Origin: CAZQKW01 sp964594075
GTDB taxonomy: Bacteria > Desulfobacterota > WTBG01 > CAIYCZ01
DNA: 17,741 nt
Assembly: GCA_964594075.1 (NCBI GenBank)
Contig: CAZQKW010000062.1
Coordinates: 1-17,741, forward strand
Direction of reading: 5' to 3'
Shown in pieces: positions 1 to 6,921 of this stretch (position 1 is the stretch's first letter; each line of letters starts with the position of its first letter). The position numbers and the translations under genes are program-made. The notes under the pieces were generated by a model. That model saw only the letters and a program-made list of their open reading frames with translations. It was not told the DNA's origin and did no database searches.

Positions 1-75
1 AATGAAAATCAACTGCCCCTCTTTGATTCTTAAATTTTTTGGGGAAAGTCCTGAATAATTTATTTATGCCCCACG

Positions 76-501
76 TTATGCCTCCTGGCGTCCCTCATTT
101 AAGAGGTCTTTAACTTTTTGCAACACGTCCTGCGGCACACGCACCAGTTTTCTCTCTTTATTAACAAATCCATGAATGGTGTATCCCTCTGCCAGCAGTT
201 CCTGAGATTTCTTTTCAAAAATCCGGTATTCAAATTTTATGCTCACCCGCTTCAGATATGCTATGCGCGTTTCAATGACCAGAAGATCATCATATTGCGC
301 GGGTTTGTGATACTTGCAGTATGTCTCTGAAACCGGAAGAAAAACTCCCTGCGCTGAAACGTCGCGATATGTCAGTCCGAGAGCCCGAAATAATTCAGTT
401 CTGCCCCGCTCAAAAAAATTAAAATAGTTGGCATAATAGACAACATCAAACGGATCGCTGTCTCCATATATGACGCGGTATTCGGTAATAAAAGTTTTCA
501 T
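76..501 (-). CDS. YbgC/4HBT-type acyl-CoA thioesterase
   Basis: Hotdog-fold thioesterase of the 4-hydroxybenzoyl-CoA thioesterase/YbgC family, expected to hydrolyse acyl-CoA thioesters in the cytosol; the acyl substrate cannot be told from sequence. The signature near the N-terminus is clear: YRVIYGDSDPFDVVYYANY at about residues 8-26, with D16 in the place of the family's catalytic aspartate, followed by FFERGR. The 141-residue length is normal for the family. I chose the ATG at 501 because GGAG lies 5 nt upstream. A longer reading from a GTG at 531 would overlap the end of the upstream phosphoglycerate mutase gene and add residues outside the family's conserved start. The gap to that gene is 23 nt on the same strand, so the two are probably co-transcribed. 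Family confident, substrate unknown. Confidence 0.85.
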   Translation of the reverse strand: MKTFITEYRVIYGDSDPFDVVYYANYFNFFERGRTELFRALGLTYRDVSAQGVFLPVSETYCKYHKPAQYDDLLVIETRIAYLKRVSIKFEYRIFEKKSQELLAEGYTIHGFVNKERKLVRVPQDVLQKVKDLLNEGRQEA

Positions 502-524
502 GGCATCTCCGAACATAGAATCTG

Positions 525-1733
525 TCAACACTTAATAAACCGGTCCATCAGTTCCCATCCGCTCTTTATGAAAACGCCGCTCGCAGCAGCATCCTTTTCG
601 TTATACCCGATACCCGGCCGTGGTTTCTTATACAAATCCTGCGAGCTGAACAAAATAAAGGGAACTGCATCAGCAGCATGGGTCTTTATGACAAGGGGTG
701 TCGGGTGATCCGGCAGCACCAACACACGATATTCAACACATCTCTCCTGGAGACCTTCGATTACCGGTTTAACCACCCGCCGGTCAAAATCCTCAATTGC
801 CTGAATTTTTTCAGCAAGGTTCCCCTTGTGCCCTGCTTCATCCGGCGCCTCCACATGCAGATAGACGAAATCAACTTTCTCCAATGCATCAAGCGCTGCC
901 CGCGCTTTTCCCTCATAATTGGTATCAAGATAACCGGTCGCCCCCGGCACATTTATAGGAGAGAGACCGGCGCATATGCCCAGCCCCTTAACCAGATCAA
1001 CGGCGGATATAACAGCGCCGGTAAGGCCGTATTTTTCTTTGAAAGAAGGTATTGAAAGCGAGCGCCCCTGTCCCCAAAGCCAAATCGCGTTGGCAAATTT
1101 CCTTCCCTGCCCCCTTTTCCCCTGACTTATGGGGAGCAACGGAATAATTTTTCGCGCTCTCTCCATGAGTTCCAGCAACTTTGCCGCGCCATCTCCCTGC
1201 GGCAGATAGGGGGTTATCTTTCTGCCGCTTATATCATGGGGCGGAGTGGTAACCATCTTATCCATACCATTTTTCCAGACAACCAGATGCCGATAGCCGA
1301 CACCGCAATAAAATTTAATATCAGATGACTCCAGCTCCTGTTTGAGCGCTTGAATTATAACACGCGCATCATCCGTGCCGATGTGCCCGGCACTGTAATC
1401 CTCCATGCAGAGATCTCTCTCTTCGCCTGACAAGGTAACCAGGTTGCAACGAAACGCCACATCTTCCTTATCCAGATTGACACCAATGCTCGCGGCTTCA
1501 ATGGGGGCTCTCCCTGTATAGTACTGCGCAGGATCATACCCCATAACAGAGAGGTTTGCCACATCGCTTCCGGGCGACATGCCGTCTGGTATGGTCTTAA
1601 CTAACCCCAGCATTCCCTGCTGCGCCAGGGAATTCATTACCGGTATTTGACTTAACTGGAGTGGAGTCTGCATCGCTTTTTCAGCCAGCGGATAATCAGA
1701 CATCCCGTCTCCCAGAAGAACGACATACTTCAT
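525..1733 (-). CDS. apgM: Cofactor-independent phosphoglycerate mutase, ApgM type
   Basis: A 402-residue alkaline-phosphatase-superfamily protein of the archaeal-type 2,3-bisphosphoglycerate-independent phosphoglycerate mutase family, interconverting 3- and 2-phosphoglycerate in the cytosol. It has the N-terminal LGDGMSDYP motif (metal-ligand D9) and PGSDVAN around residues 54-60 with S56 as candidate phospho-accepting serine. The C-terminal metal-binding elements are APDEAGH (D298, H302), PDH (D342, H343) and H352, so all expected metal-site elements are present. The ATG at 1733 has AGGA about 7 nt upstream. Some bacterial members of this branch have been proposed to act as homoserine kinases, and no threonine-biosynthesis neighbour is present to decide. 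The phosphofructokinase about 2 kb away suits glycolysis/gluconeogenesis. First gene of a two-gene minus-strand unit with the thioesterase. Confidence 0.88.
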   Translation of the reverse strand: MKYVVLLGDGMSDYPLAEKAMQTPLQLSQIPVMNSLAQQGMLGLVKTIPDGMSPGSDVANLSVMGYDPAQYYTGRAPIEAASIGVNLDKEDVAFRCNLVTLSGEERDLCMEDYSAGHIGTDDARVIIQALKQELESSDIKFYCGVGYRHLVVWKNGMDKMVTTPPHDISGRKITPYLPQGDGAAKLLELMERARKIIPLLPISQGKRGQGRKFANAIWLWGQGRSLSIPSFKEKYGLTGAVISAVDLVKGLGICAGLSPINVPGATGYLDTNYEGKARAALDALEKVDFVYLHVEAPDEAGHKGNLAEKIQAIEDFDRRVVKPVIEGLQERCVEYRVLVLPDHPTPLVIKTHAADAVPFILFSSQDLYKKPRPGIGYNEKDAAASGVFIKSGWELMDRFIKC

Positions 1734-1856
1734 GATTAAATCCTAATTTCTCCCTGTTAATATCTCACCGTCTGTTGAACAACGTAGTTTCGATAAATTC
1801 GGTCGCAAGAAGATCCATTACTTTCGTATTCATTTCCCGGACTGTTGTTCAAGCAA

Positions 1857-1883
1857 GAATTCCTCACTTCGTTCAGAATGACA
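1857..1883. repeat. Fragment resembling a dispersed intergenic repeat
   Basis: On the minus strand this reads as GTCATTCTGAACGAAGTGAG and a few more bases. From general knowledge, closely similar strings (GTCATTCTGAGCGAAG-like) occur as scattered intergenic repeats in many bacterial genomes. Only one copy is in this window, so its repeat status is recalled rather than shown. It lies in the gap upstream of ino1 and touches no gene. Confidence 0.4.
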
Positions 1884-2025
1884 CTTTGTTCTCCATCCCG
1901 TTGGACGTAAAATGTCAGTGACGTGAGCTTCCCTGAAAAGCGTTGTGATATTACTTAAGCATAACATATTTGTCAATCATGCACTATTATGCCCTTTGGA
2001 AGAAGCGCTCAAACTTGTTTTTTTC

Positions 2026-2053
2026 TTGATTAAAACCTGTTCCTTTGTTAAAT
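2026..2053 (+). promoter_or_regulatory. Weak candidate sigma-70 promoter for ino1
   Basis: TTGATT at 2026-2031 and TTAAAT at 2048-2053 are 16 bases apart. Transcription would begin near 2060, giving a short leader that includes the strong AAGGAGG site at 2081-2087. The match is moderate and the region is AT-rich, so this is tentative. Confidence 0.3.
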
Positions 2054-2095
2054 CGTTTAAACAATAATTCATATCATGTGAAGGAGGAACCTACA

Positions 2096-3430
2096 TTGAA
2101 ATCTGAAAACGTGAGGAAAAAAGCTAAGATAGCCTCGCCTAAGGGAAAACTGGGGGTGCTTATTCCGGGCATTGGCGGAGCAGTTGCCACCACCTTTATC
2201 GCCGGTGTAGAAGCGGTTCGCAAAAAAATGGCCCTGCCGATAGGTTCTTTAACTCAGATGGGGACGATTCGGCTTGGGAAAAGAACGGATAACCGGGTTC
2301 CCTATATTAAAGATTTTATTCCGCTTGCTGAACTTGAAGACATTGTATTCGGTGGATGGGATATTTTTAGCGACAACTGCTATGATGCTGCAAAAAAAGC
2401 CCGGGTTCTTGCCCGGGAGCATTTAGACAACTTAAAAGATTTTTTGAGTCACATACATCCTTTTCCAGGGGTCTTTAATAAACAATATCTTAAAAATCTT
2501 GATGGCGATCACATAAAAAAAGAAAAGAACTACCTGGAGCTTGTCAGTTCGGTAAAGTCAGATATTCAACATTTCGTGAAGGAAAACCACATTGACCGTT
2601 GCGTAATGATATGGTGCGCCAGCACCGAAACCTATCTGCAGCCCTCCTCTGTGCATCAAACCATTGCTGCCTTTGAAAAAGGCTTAAAGGAAAACCATGC
2701 GGACATCTCACCGAGCATGATCTATGCTTATGCCGCAATCAGCAGCGGTATTCCTTTTGTCAACGGGGCACCGAATCTTACAGCAGATACGCCCGCCCTG
2801 TTAGACCTATCCAAAAAAATGAGCGTTCCGCTGGCTGGCAAAGATTTCAAAACAGGCCAAACGCTGATGAAAACTATCATAGCTCCGGGCCTTAAATCCC
2901 GCCTCATCGGCCTTGAAGGATGGTATTCAACTAATATTTTAGGCAACCGCGATGGCCAAGTGCTTGATGACCCTGGTTCTTTTAAGACCAAGGAAGAAAG
3001 CAAACTTTCCGTGCTTAAACAGATATTACAACCGGATCTTTATCCCAGCCTCTACAAAAACTTTTACCACAAAGTTGCCATTAATTATTATCCGCCGCGC
3101 GGGGATAACAAGGAAGGCTGGGATTGTATAGATATTTTTGGCTGGTTGGGATATCCCATGCAGATAAAATTAAATTTTTTATGCCGGGACAGCATCCTCG
3201 CTGCGCCACTCGTGCTTGATCTTGCATTATTTTCAGACTTTGCCAAGCGGGCTGGTATGAGCGGCATTCAGGAATGGCTTTCTTTTTACTTTAAAAGCCC
3301 GATGGTCGCACCCGGCTTGTATCCAGAGCACGACCTTTTCATTCAGCTTATGAAACTTAAAAATACACTCCGATACCTAATGGGAGAAGAGCTTATCACC
3401 CACCTTGGTCTTGAGTATTATATGGATTGA
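2096..3430 (+). CDS. ino1: Inositol-3-phosphate synthase
   Basis: NAD-dependent myo-inositol-3-phosphate synthase, converting glucose 6-phosphate to inositol 3-phosphate, the first step toward inositol lipids or inositol-based solutes. The Rossmann glycine motif LIPGIGGAV sits at about residues 22-30. SDNCYDAAKKA and the diagnostic GKDFKTGQT stretch (around residue 248) followed by GLEGWYSTNILGNRDG are typical of the family. At 444 residues it has the expected length for a bacterial form. I chose the TTG at 2096 because a perfect AAGGAGG (2081-2087) lies 8 nt upstream. An upstream in-frame TTG at 2045 would place that ribosome site inside the gene and add 17 atypical residues. The phosphofructokinase gene follows after 58 bases, probably in the same transcript. 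No signal peptide; cytosolic. Confidence 0.93.
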   Translation: MKSENVRKKAKIASPKGKLGVLIPGIGGAVATTFIAGVEAVRKKMALPIGSLTQMGTIRLGKRTDNRVPYIKDFIPLAELEDIVFGGWDIFSDNCYDAAKKARVLAREHLDNLKDFLSHIHPFPGVFNKQYLKNLDGDHIKKEKNYLELVSSVKSDIQHFVKENHIDRCVMIWCASTETYLQPSSVHQTIAAFEKGLKENHADISPSMIYAYAAISSGIPFVNGAPNLTADTPALLDLSKKMSVPLAGKDFKTGQTLMKTIIAPGLKSRLIGLEGWYSTNILGNRDGQVLDDPGSFKTKEESKLSVLKQILQPDLYPSLYKNFYHKVAINYYPPRGDNKEGWDCIDIFGWLGYPMQIKLNFLCRDSILAAPLVLDLALFSDFAKRAGMSGIQEWLSFYFKSPMVAPGLYPEHDLFIQLMKLKNTLRYLMGEELITHLGLEYYMD

Positions 3431-3488
3431 GCATTAAAACGCTGAGAAATCATAGCCTGCTACGAAACCGTAAATCCGGTGTGTTGAA

Positions 3489-4595
3489 ATGGTAATGTCT
3501 GCAACCACAATAAAAAAAATCGGCGTCTTGACCGGCGGTGGTGACTGTCCTGGATTAAATGCTGTCATCAGGGCTGTGGTTAAAACTGCAATCATCCAGT
3601 ATGGCTGGAAGGTAATTGGCATTGAGGACGGTTTTGAAGGCTTGCTAAGGGCAGGCAAGACCAGACCCCTTCTGTATGACTATGTAAAGGGTATTCTTGC
3701 GCGCGGCGGCACCATACTGGGCTCCTCCAATAGGGGCAATCCATTTGAATACAAATTCAAAGAAGGAGGCAAGATAGTTTCAGAAGATCGCTCATCAATC
3801 CTGATTGATAATTTAAAAGCGCTCGAAATTGATGCGCTGGTTGTGATTGGTGGCGATGGCACCCTCTCTATCGCTAAAGAACTTTCCGCGATAGGGGTAA
3901 ACCTTGTCGGCGTTCCAAAAACAATTGATAATGATCTGGCGGCAACTGATGTAACCTTCGGATTTGACACTGCCATCAACACTGCAACCGAAGCAATAGA
4001 TAAAATTCGCACAACAGGCGAAAGTCATCATCGGGTCATGATTGTAGAGGTCATGGGGCGGTATACCGGATGGATTGCCCTCCAGGCAGGCATTGCCAGC
4101 GGCGCTGATATAATATTGATTCCGGAACTTCCCTTCAAAATAGACCGGGTGTGCGATACCATACACGAGCGCGTGCGGAGCGGCAGGAATGCCACTATTA
4201 TTGTGGTTGCTGAAGGCGCCAGACCCGAAGGGGGAGACGTTATAGTTCGCATGGTGGTCGCCGACAGTCATGATCCTATCCGGCTTGGCGGCATTGGAGA
4301 GGTGCTTGCACGAGAAATCGCTGAAAAGTCAAGCCTTGAAACACGAGTAACTGTTCTGGGGCATATTCAACGGGGAGGAATTCCCAGTGCGTTTGATCGC
4401 ATTCTGGCTACCCGATTCGGTGTCGCCGCAGTTGATGAGCTTGCCGCAGGCCGCTTTGGCAGAATGGTCTGTCTGCGCTCAACCCATATTGAGTCTGTTG
4501 CCCTTGAGGAGGCGGTCAAACATATCAAGAAGGTGCCACCCGATGGCGAGATTGTAAAAGCAGCACAATCTATCGGGGTTAGCTTTGGACAGTAG
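3489..4595 (+). CDS. pfkA: 6-phosphofructokinase, group III (Gly/Lys signature)
   Basis: Phosphofructokinase phosphorylating fructose 6-phosphate to fructose 1,6-bisphosphate. Visible motifs: GGGDCPGLNAVIR (residues 16-28), GGDGT (121-125), PKTIDND (143-149, with the catalytic TIDND), MGRYTGW (189-195) and GHIQRGG near the C-terminus. Two positions bear on the phosphoryl donor. The glycine after GGD (G124) is the ATP-enzyme form, while the lysine in PKTIDND (K144) is the form seen in PPi-dependent enzymes; classical ATP-PFK has PGTIDND. This Gly/Lys combination defines the so-called mixed-substrate or group III enzymes, most of which use ATP, some PPi. Length 368 suits that group. No strong Shine-Dalgarno precedes the ATG at 3489; ATG 3495 is an alternative. 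It sits between ino1 and an NmrA-like gene in one direction, probably one operon. Confidence 0.92.
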   Translation: MVMSATTIKKIGVLTGGGDCPGLNAVIRAVVKTAIIQYGWKVIGIEDGFEGLLRAGKTRPLLYDYVKGILARGGTILGSSNRGNPFEYKFKEGGKIVSEDRSSILIDNLKALEIDALVVIGGDGTLSIAKELSAIGVNLVGVPKTIDNDLAATDVTFGFDTAINTATEAIDKIRTTGESHHRVMIVEVMGRYTGWIALQAGIASGADIILIPELPFKIDRVCDTIHERVRSGRNATIIVVAEGARPEGGDVIVRMVVADSHDPIRLGGIGEVLAREIAEKSSLETRVTVLGHIQRGGIPSAFDRILATRFGVAAVDELAAGRFGRMVCLRSTHIESVALEEAVKHIKKVPPDGEIVKAAQSIGVSFGQ

Positions 4596-4654
4596 ACCGG
4601 CGCTCAGCGCTGACTATTGGTCGCTGTTGCACAATTGTTTAAAAGGAGCACAAT

Positions 4655-5623
4655 ATGGAACGCAAAAAAATATATGAAAGCATTCATGCACAGACTGCAG
4701 GCAAAAAAATTCTTTTAATTGGTTCATCAGGAAACATTGGCGGTACGGCTCTCAAAATACTCATCGAGCACGGTGCCCCTGCTGCACTCACCGCTTTTGA
4801 TAAAAATCCGCCAAAACAAAAGCAGATTCCTCAAGAGGTCAACGTTTTGAGCGGCGCTCAGGCAGACATAACCGATGCCGACGCTGTTTTTGCAGCCGTA
4901 AAGGGTGCTGATACTATCGTGTGCGCTATCGGGGTTCCGCGTTTTACCCCACCGGGTGAGAAGAAACTTACCCCTTTTGAGATAGAAGAAAATGGCATTA
5001 AAAATGTTGTAAAGGCGGCAAAAAGTGCCGGTGGGGTTAATCATATTATCTATATCAGTGCTCTCGGCGTGGCACGCGGCGATAACATCCCGTCATTTCA
5101 CCTCAATCATCTGGCCAAACGCAATGCCGAGAATATTCTCATCAACTCGTCCATTCCATATACTATTTTACGGCCATCAGGATATTTCTTTGATTTTCGA
5201 GACCTCATTGCGGCAGCAATTTCTGACCGGTATAAAATTGTTGAAGACGGTAACGCTCGGGTGCAGCCGATTCATCAGGAAAATATGGCAGAAATATTGT
5301 GCGCTTCAATTGGGAATGAGGGCGCCATGAACCAGATAATTGCGGTAGGAGGACCTGAGGTTTTCACTTACCGGAACCTCGCCGAGGTATTTGGGAGAGT
5401 TCTAAAAAAAGAGGTAAAACCCATTAGCCTCAAGCCTGCGCAATTCAAAAAAGAATATTTCAACAGCGACGTCGTTTTGTTTCGCGCCACTTCGGACAGT
5501 ATTCTTGAAAAAGGAGACCTTGATAAGCTGCAGACGATCTATCCCGATCTTGAACTGCAGCGGCTGGAAGATTATTTAAATAATCCGAATGACCCCATGT
5601 TGAAAGCATACTTTAAGAAATGA
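4655..5623 (+). CDS. NmrA-like / atypical SDR NAD(P)-binding protein
   Basis: A 322-residue protein of the atypical short-chain dehydrogenase (SDR_a/NmrA-like) superfamily. The N-terminal dinucleotide-binding motif GSSGNIGG is at residues 23-30. NHIIYISALG marks the central strand, and LAKRNAENIL followed by IPYTILRPSGYF is the characteristic stretch where a Lys-containing helix leads to the ILRP motif. The classical YxxxK catalytic pair is not evident, as in many NmrA-like proteins, so it may sense redox cofactor or reduce an unidentified substrate. AAGGAG around 4641-4648 precedes the ATG at 4655. It follows pfkA by 59 bases on the same strand and may be the last gene of that transcript. 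The next gene is convergent. Family confident, function unknown. Confidence 0.8.
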   Translation: MERKKIYESIHAQTAGKKILLIGSSGNIGGTALKILIEHGAPAALTAFDKNPPKQKQIPQEVNVLSGAQADITDADAVFAAVKGADTIVCAIGVPRFTPPGEKKLTPFEIEENGIKNVVKAAKSAGGVNHIIYISALGVARGDNIPSFHLNHLAKRNAENILINSSIPYTILRPSGYFFDFRDLIAAAISDRYKIVEDGNARVQPIHQENMAEILCASIGNEGAMNQIIAVGGPEVFTYRNLAEVFGRVLKKEVKPISLKPAQFKKEYFNSDVVLFRATSDSILEKGDLDKLQTIYPDLELQRLEDYLNNPNDPMLKAYFKK

Positions 5624-5696
5624 TGGTGCCTATCGAGCGGTTACCACACATTTTTCAGGAGACTTTTTGATCGCGTGCATTTTTGAATCTTATTAA

Positions 5697-6065
5697 TTAA
5701 ATCCATGATAACAGCGCTGTTCCCAGGATAATGGCAAAAATGCCAAACAGCCGGAAGGCATTATCTGAAGCTTCCTGAAAAAACCATGTGGTGAGCCTGT
5801 CTGCGGTTTTCCCCGGGTTAAAAATCAGCAGCAACCCCTTCCCTATGGCGAGCAGTCCAATGATAATAATAGTCCAGAATGCCGCGCTGTAATATGCTGC
5901 GCCTACCAGCAGTATTCCTATGACGATGGGAATAATGGAAAGCACTTCCGGATCAATGCCCCCGAATGCCTTTTTCAAAAAATCTCTACTCTGGCTGGTA
6001 TAGAGAATAAGGCAGCTCCCGGCGCTAATCCATAGTAAACTTATAATAAAAAGAATCCATCGCAT
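5697..6065 (-). CDS. Small multi-pass membrane protein of unknown function
   Basis: A 122-residue hydrophobic protein I do not recognise. Hydrophobic segments begin at the N-terminus (MRWILFIISLLWISAG), continue with IIPIVIGILLVGAAYY and FWTIIIIGLLAIGKGLLLIF, and end with LFGIFAIILGTALLSWI, suggesting about four transmembrane helices with short loops, one of them amphipathic (around TADRLTTWFFQEASD). The start at 6065 is preferred over an upstream in-frame start at 6107 because AGAGG lies 6 nt upstream of the ATG and the first residues then open directly into a membrane helix. It is convergent with the NmrA-like gene and divergent from the operator-controlled gene at 6370, so it is probably a single-gene unit. 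A TGTCAA at 6175-6180 (TTGACA on this strand) could be its -35, but the matching -10 is poor. Confidence 0.7.
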   Translation of the reverse strand: MRWILFIISLLWISAGSCLILYTSQSRDFLKKAFGGIDPEVLSIIPIVIGILLVGAAYYSAAFWTIIIIGLLAIGKGLLLIFNPGKTADRLTTWFFQEASDNAFRLFGIFAIILGTALLSWI

Positions 6066-6203
6066 AAAGAGCCTCTCTCTTCTGTTTATAAAATTTGTGG
6101 TGCACAAAAAGCTACGGCGTCATTATTTGTTACAAAATCATAACTGCTATCAGGCTATTAAAGTTTCTCCCTTCTGTCAATTCAAAAAAACAGTCAAAAG
6201 AGC

Positions 6204-6232
6204 TTGACATGCGGAGCCTGCCAATATATACA
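6204..6232 (+). promoter_or_regulatory. Near-consensus sigma-70 promoter
   Basis: A perfect TTGACA (6204-6209), a 17-base spacer and TATACA (6227-6232) make one of the best promoter matches in the window. Transcription should start near 6239, placing the first base of operator 1 (6243) just inside the transcript. It drives the ATC-hydrolase-like gene at 6370 with a leader of about 130 bases. Confidence 0.72.
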
Positions 6233-6242
6233 TACAGTAAAA

Positions 6243-6275
6243 ATGACCATAGTCATAAGAAGGTGACTAAAGTCA
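6243..6275. promoter_or_regulatory. Two operator-like palindromes at the transcription start
   Basis: Site 1 (6243-6256) is ATGAC-N4-GTCAT with perfect 5-bp arms. Site 2 (6264-6275) is TGAC-N4-GTCA with perfect 4-bp arms. Their centres are exactly 20 bp apart, and the string AGTCATA repeats at 6251 and 6271 with the same 20-bp phase. A third TGAC half-site follows at 6279-6282. The position immediately downstream of the promoter is that of a repressor operator, and the shape (short palindrome, two copies about two helical turns apart) suits a TetR- or other HTH-dimer repressor. The regulator itself is not identified. Confidence 0.55.
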
Positions 6276-6297
6276 TAGTGACCGTAACGTTTTATTA

Positions 6298-6313
6298 AAA
6301 TAGTAAACTATTT
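6298..6313. promoter_or_regulatory. Third palindrome in the same leader
   Basis: AAATAGT-AA-ACTATTT is an inverted repeat with perfect 7-bp arms and a 2-bp centre. It lies about 60 bases inside the predicted transcript and 57 bases before the start codon. Its sequence differs from the TGAC/GTCA sites, so a different protein might bind. AT-rich palindromes do arise by chance, hence the low confidence. Confidence 0.35.
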
Positions 6314-6369
6314 AGTGTTGCTGAACGGCATGTTGACACGCAAACCTTTAATGCATGGAGGCGCATGAA

Positions 6370-6831
6370 ATGAATCCACTGGACATGTTTAGAAAGAAAT
6401 TTGAAATGTATCGAAAAGTGCTGGACGAATCGGGCGAAAAGAAAGCGTGGGATACTCTATTTGAAGGATACCCTGAAAGACAGCGGAAAAACATGGGGGC
6501 AATTATAGAAAAATATAACACGCTTGCAGAAGCCTTTGAATCTGCCGTGCCTCAATATAAACAGCTTGGCATGGAAATGCAGGTGGTTGATATCTCCAAT
6601 AATGGGACGGATGCAGTGCTTGAAATTCAGCGAACCTGCCCTGCCCTGCATTTTCACATGCATACAGACTTTGGATTTGAAAAACCCTGCCACATTATTT
6701 GTGAAATGGATGTGGCGGCAACAAATGCGGCTTTTGCAGATATGGGTATAAAGGGCTCCATTCTTTGCGCTCAAGCTGACGGACATTGCGTGTGCATGTT
6801 TAAATACGAGCGCCCAAAGAAGGCAAAATAA
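6370..6831 (+). CDS. ATC-hydrolase-like small protein
   Basis: A 153-residue soluble protein whose C-terminal half resembles the L-2-amino-thiazoline-4-carboxylic acid hydrolase family. A cysteine is followed about 20 residues later by a C-x-M-D motif, then a C-terminal cysteine a few residues before a basic/aromatic end. Here these are C90, C111-D114 (ICEMD) and C140 before MFKYE; C107, C133 and C142 are extra. The N-terminal half (FRKKFEMYRKVLDESGEKKAWDTLFEGYPERQRK) is helical and charged, with no signal peptide. The name-giving reaction opens the thiazoline ring on the way to cysteine, but many family members have no tested activity. The start at 6370 has GGAGG (6357-6361) 8 nt upstream; the in-frame ATG at 6355 overlaps that site. 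A terminator follows, so this is probably a single-gene, repressor-controlled unit. Confidence 0.6.
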   Translation: MNPLDMFRKKFEMYRKVLDESGEKKAWDTLFEGYPERQRKNMGAIIEKYNTLAEAFESAVPQYKQLGMEMQVVDISNNGTDAVLEIQRTCPALHFHMHTDFGFEKPCHIICEMDVAATNAAFADMGIKGSILCAQADGHCVCMFKYERPKKAK

Positions 6832-6865
6832 CTACTCGTTCTATTTCCCCCCAAAAAATTAACAT

Positions 6866-6900
6866 TCCCCTCCTGCTCTCGATCAGGAGGGGATTTATTT
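6866..6900 (+). terminator. Rho-independent terminator
   Basis: A 10-bp perfect stem has arms TCCCCTCCTG (6866-6875) and CAGGAGGGGA (6884-6893) around an 8-base loop, followed by a T-rich ATTTATTTAT tract. It lies 35 bases after the stop of the ATC-hydrolase-like gene and should separate it from the MFS gene. The downstream arm looks like a Shine-Dalgarno site but is about 30 bases from the MFS start, too far to serve it. Confidence 0.75.
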
Positions 6901-6921
6901 ATCTATTTATCTCTGGATGCA

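Larger units (their letters stand above)
1734..2095. other. Divergent intergenic region, apgM / ino1
   Basis: This 362-base gap separates the minus-strand apgM start from the plus-strand inositol-phosphate synthase. I see no coding region. It contains a short segment that looks like a piece of a dispersed repeat (1857-1883), a weak candidate promoter for the plus-strand gene (2026-2053), and AAGGAGG at 2081-2087 serving the TTG start at 2096. A 9-bp inverted repeat (1775-1783 with 1844-1852) encloses 60 bases and may be chance. I could not pick a convincing promoter for apgM. Confidence 0.6.

Noticed and set aside
1775..1852. 9-bp inverted repeat (TTGAACAAC / GTTGTTCAA) with a 60-base loop
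   Set aside because: The loop is long, there is no T-run and no link to a promoter. A match of this size in a 360-base AT-rich gap is plausible by chance.
6243..6275. Idea that the TetR protein at 10072 controls the 6243-6275 operators
   Set aside because: Its own promoter region contains no TGAC-N4-GTCA site and its repeats (CGATTTGT, TTTACGTT) are different, so a shared regulator is not supported.
6893..6912. ATTTATTTATCTATTTATCT tandem-like tract
   Set aside because: It is the T-rich tail of the terminator at 6866-6900. The repetition is short and imperfect and needs no separate explanation.
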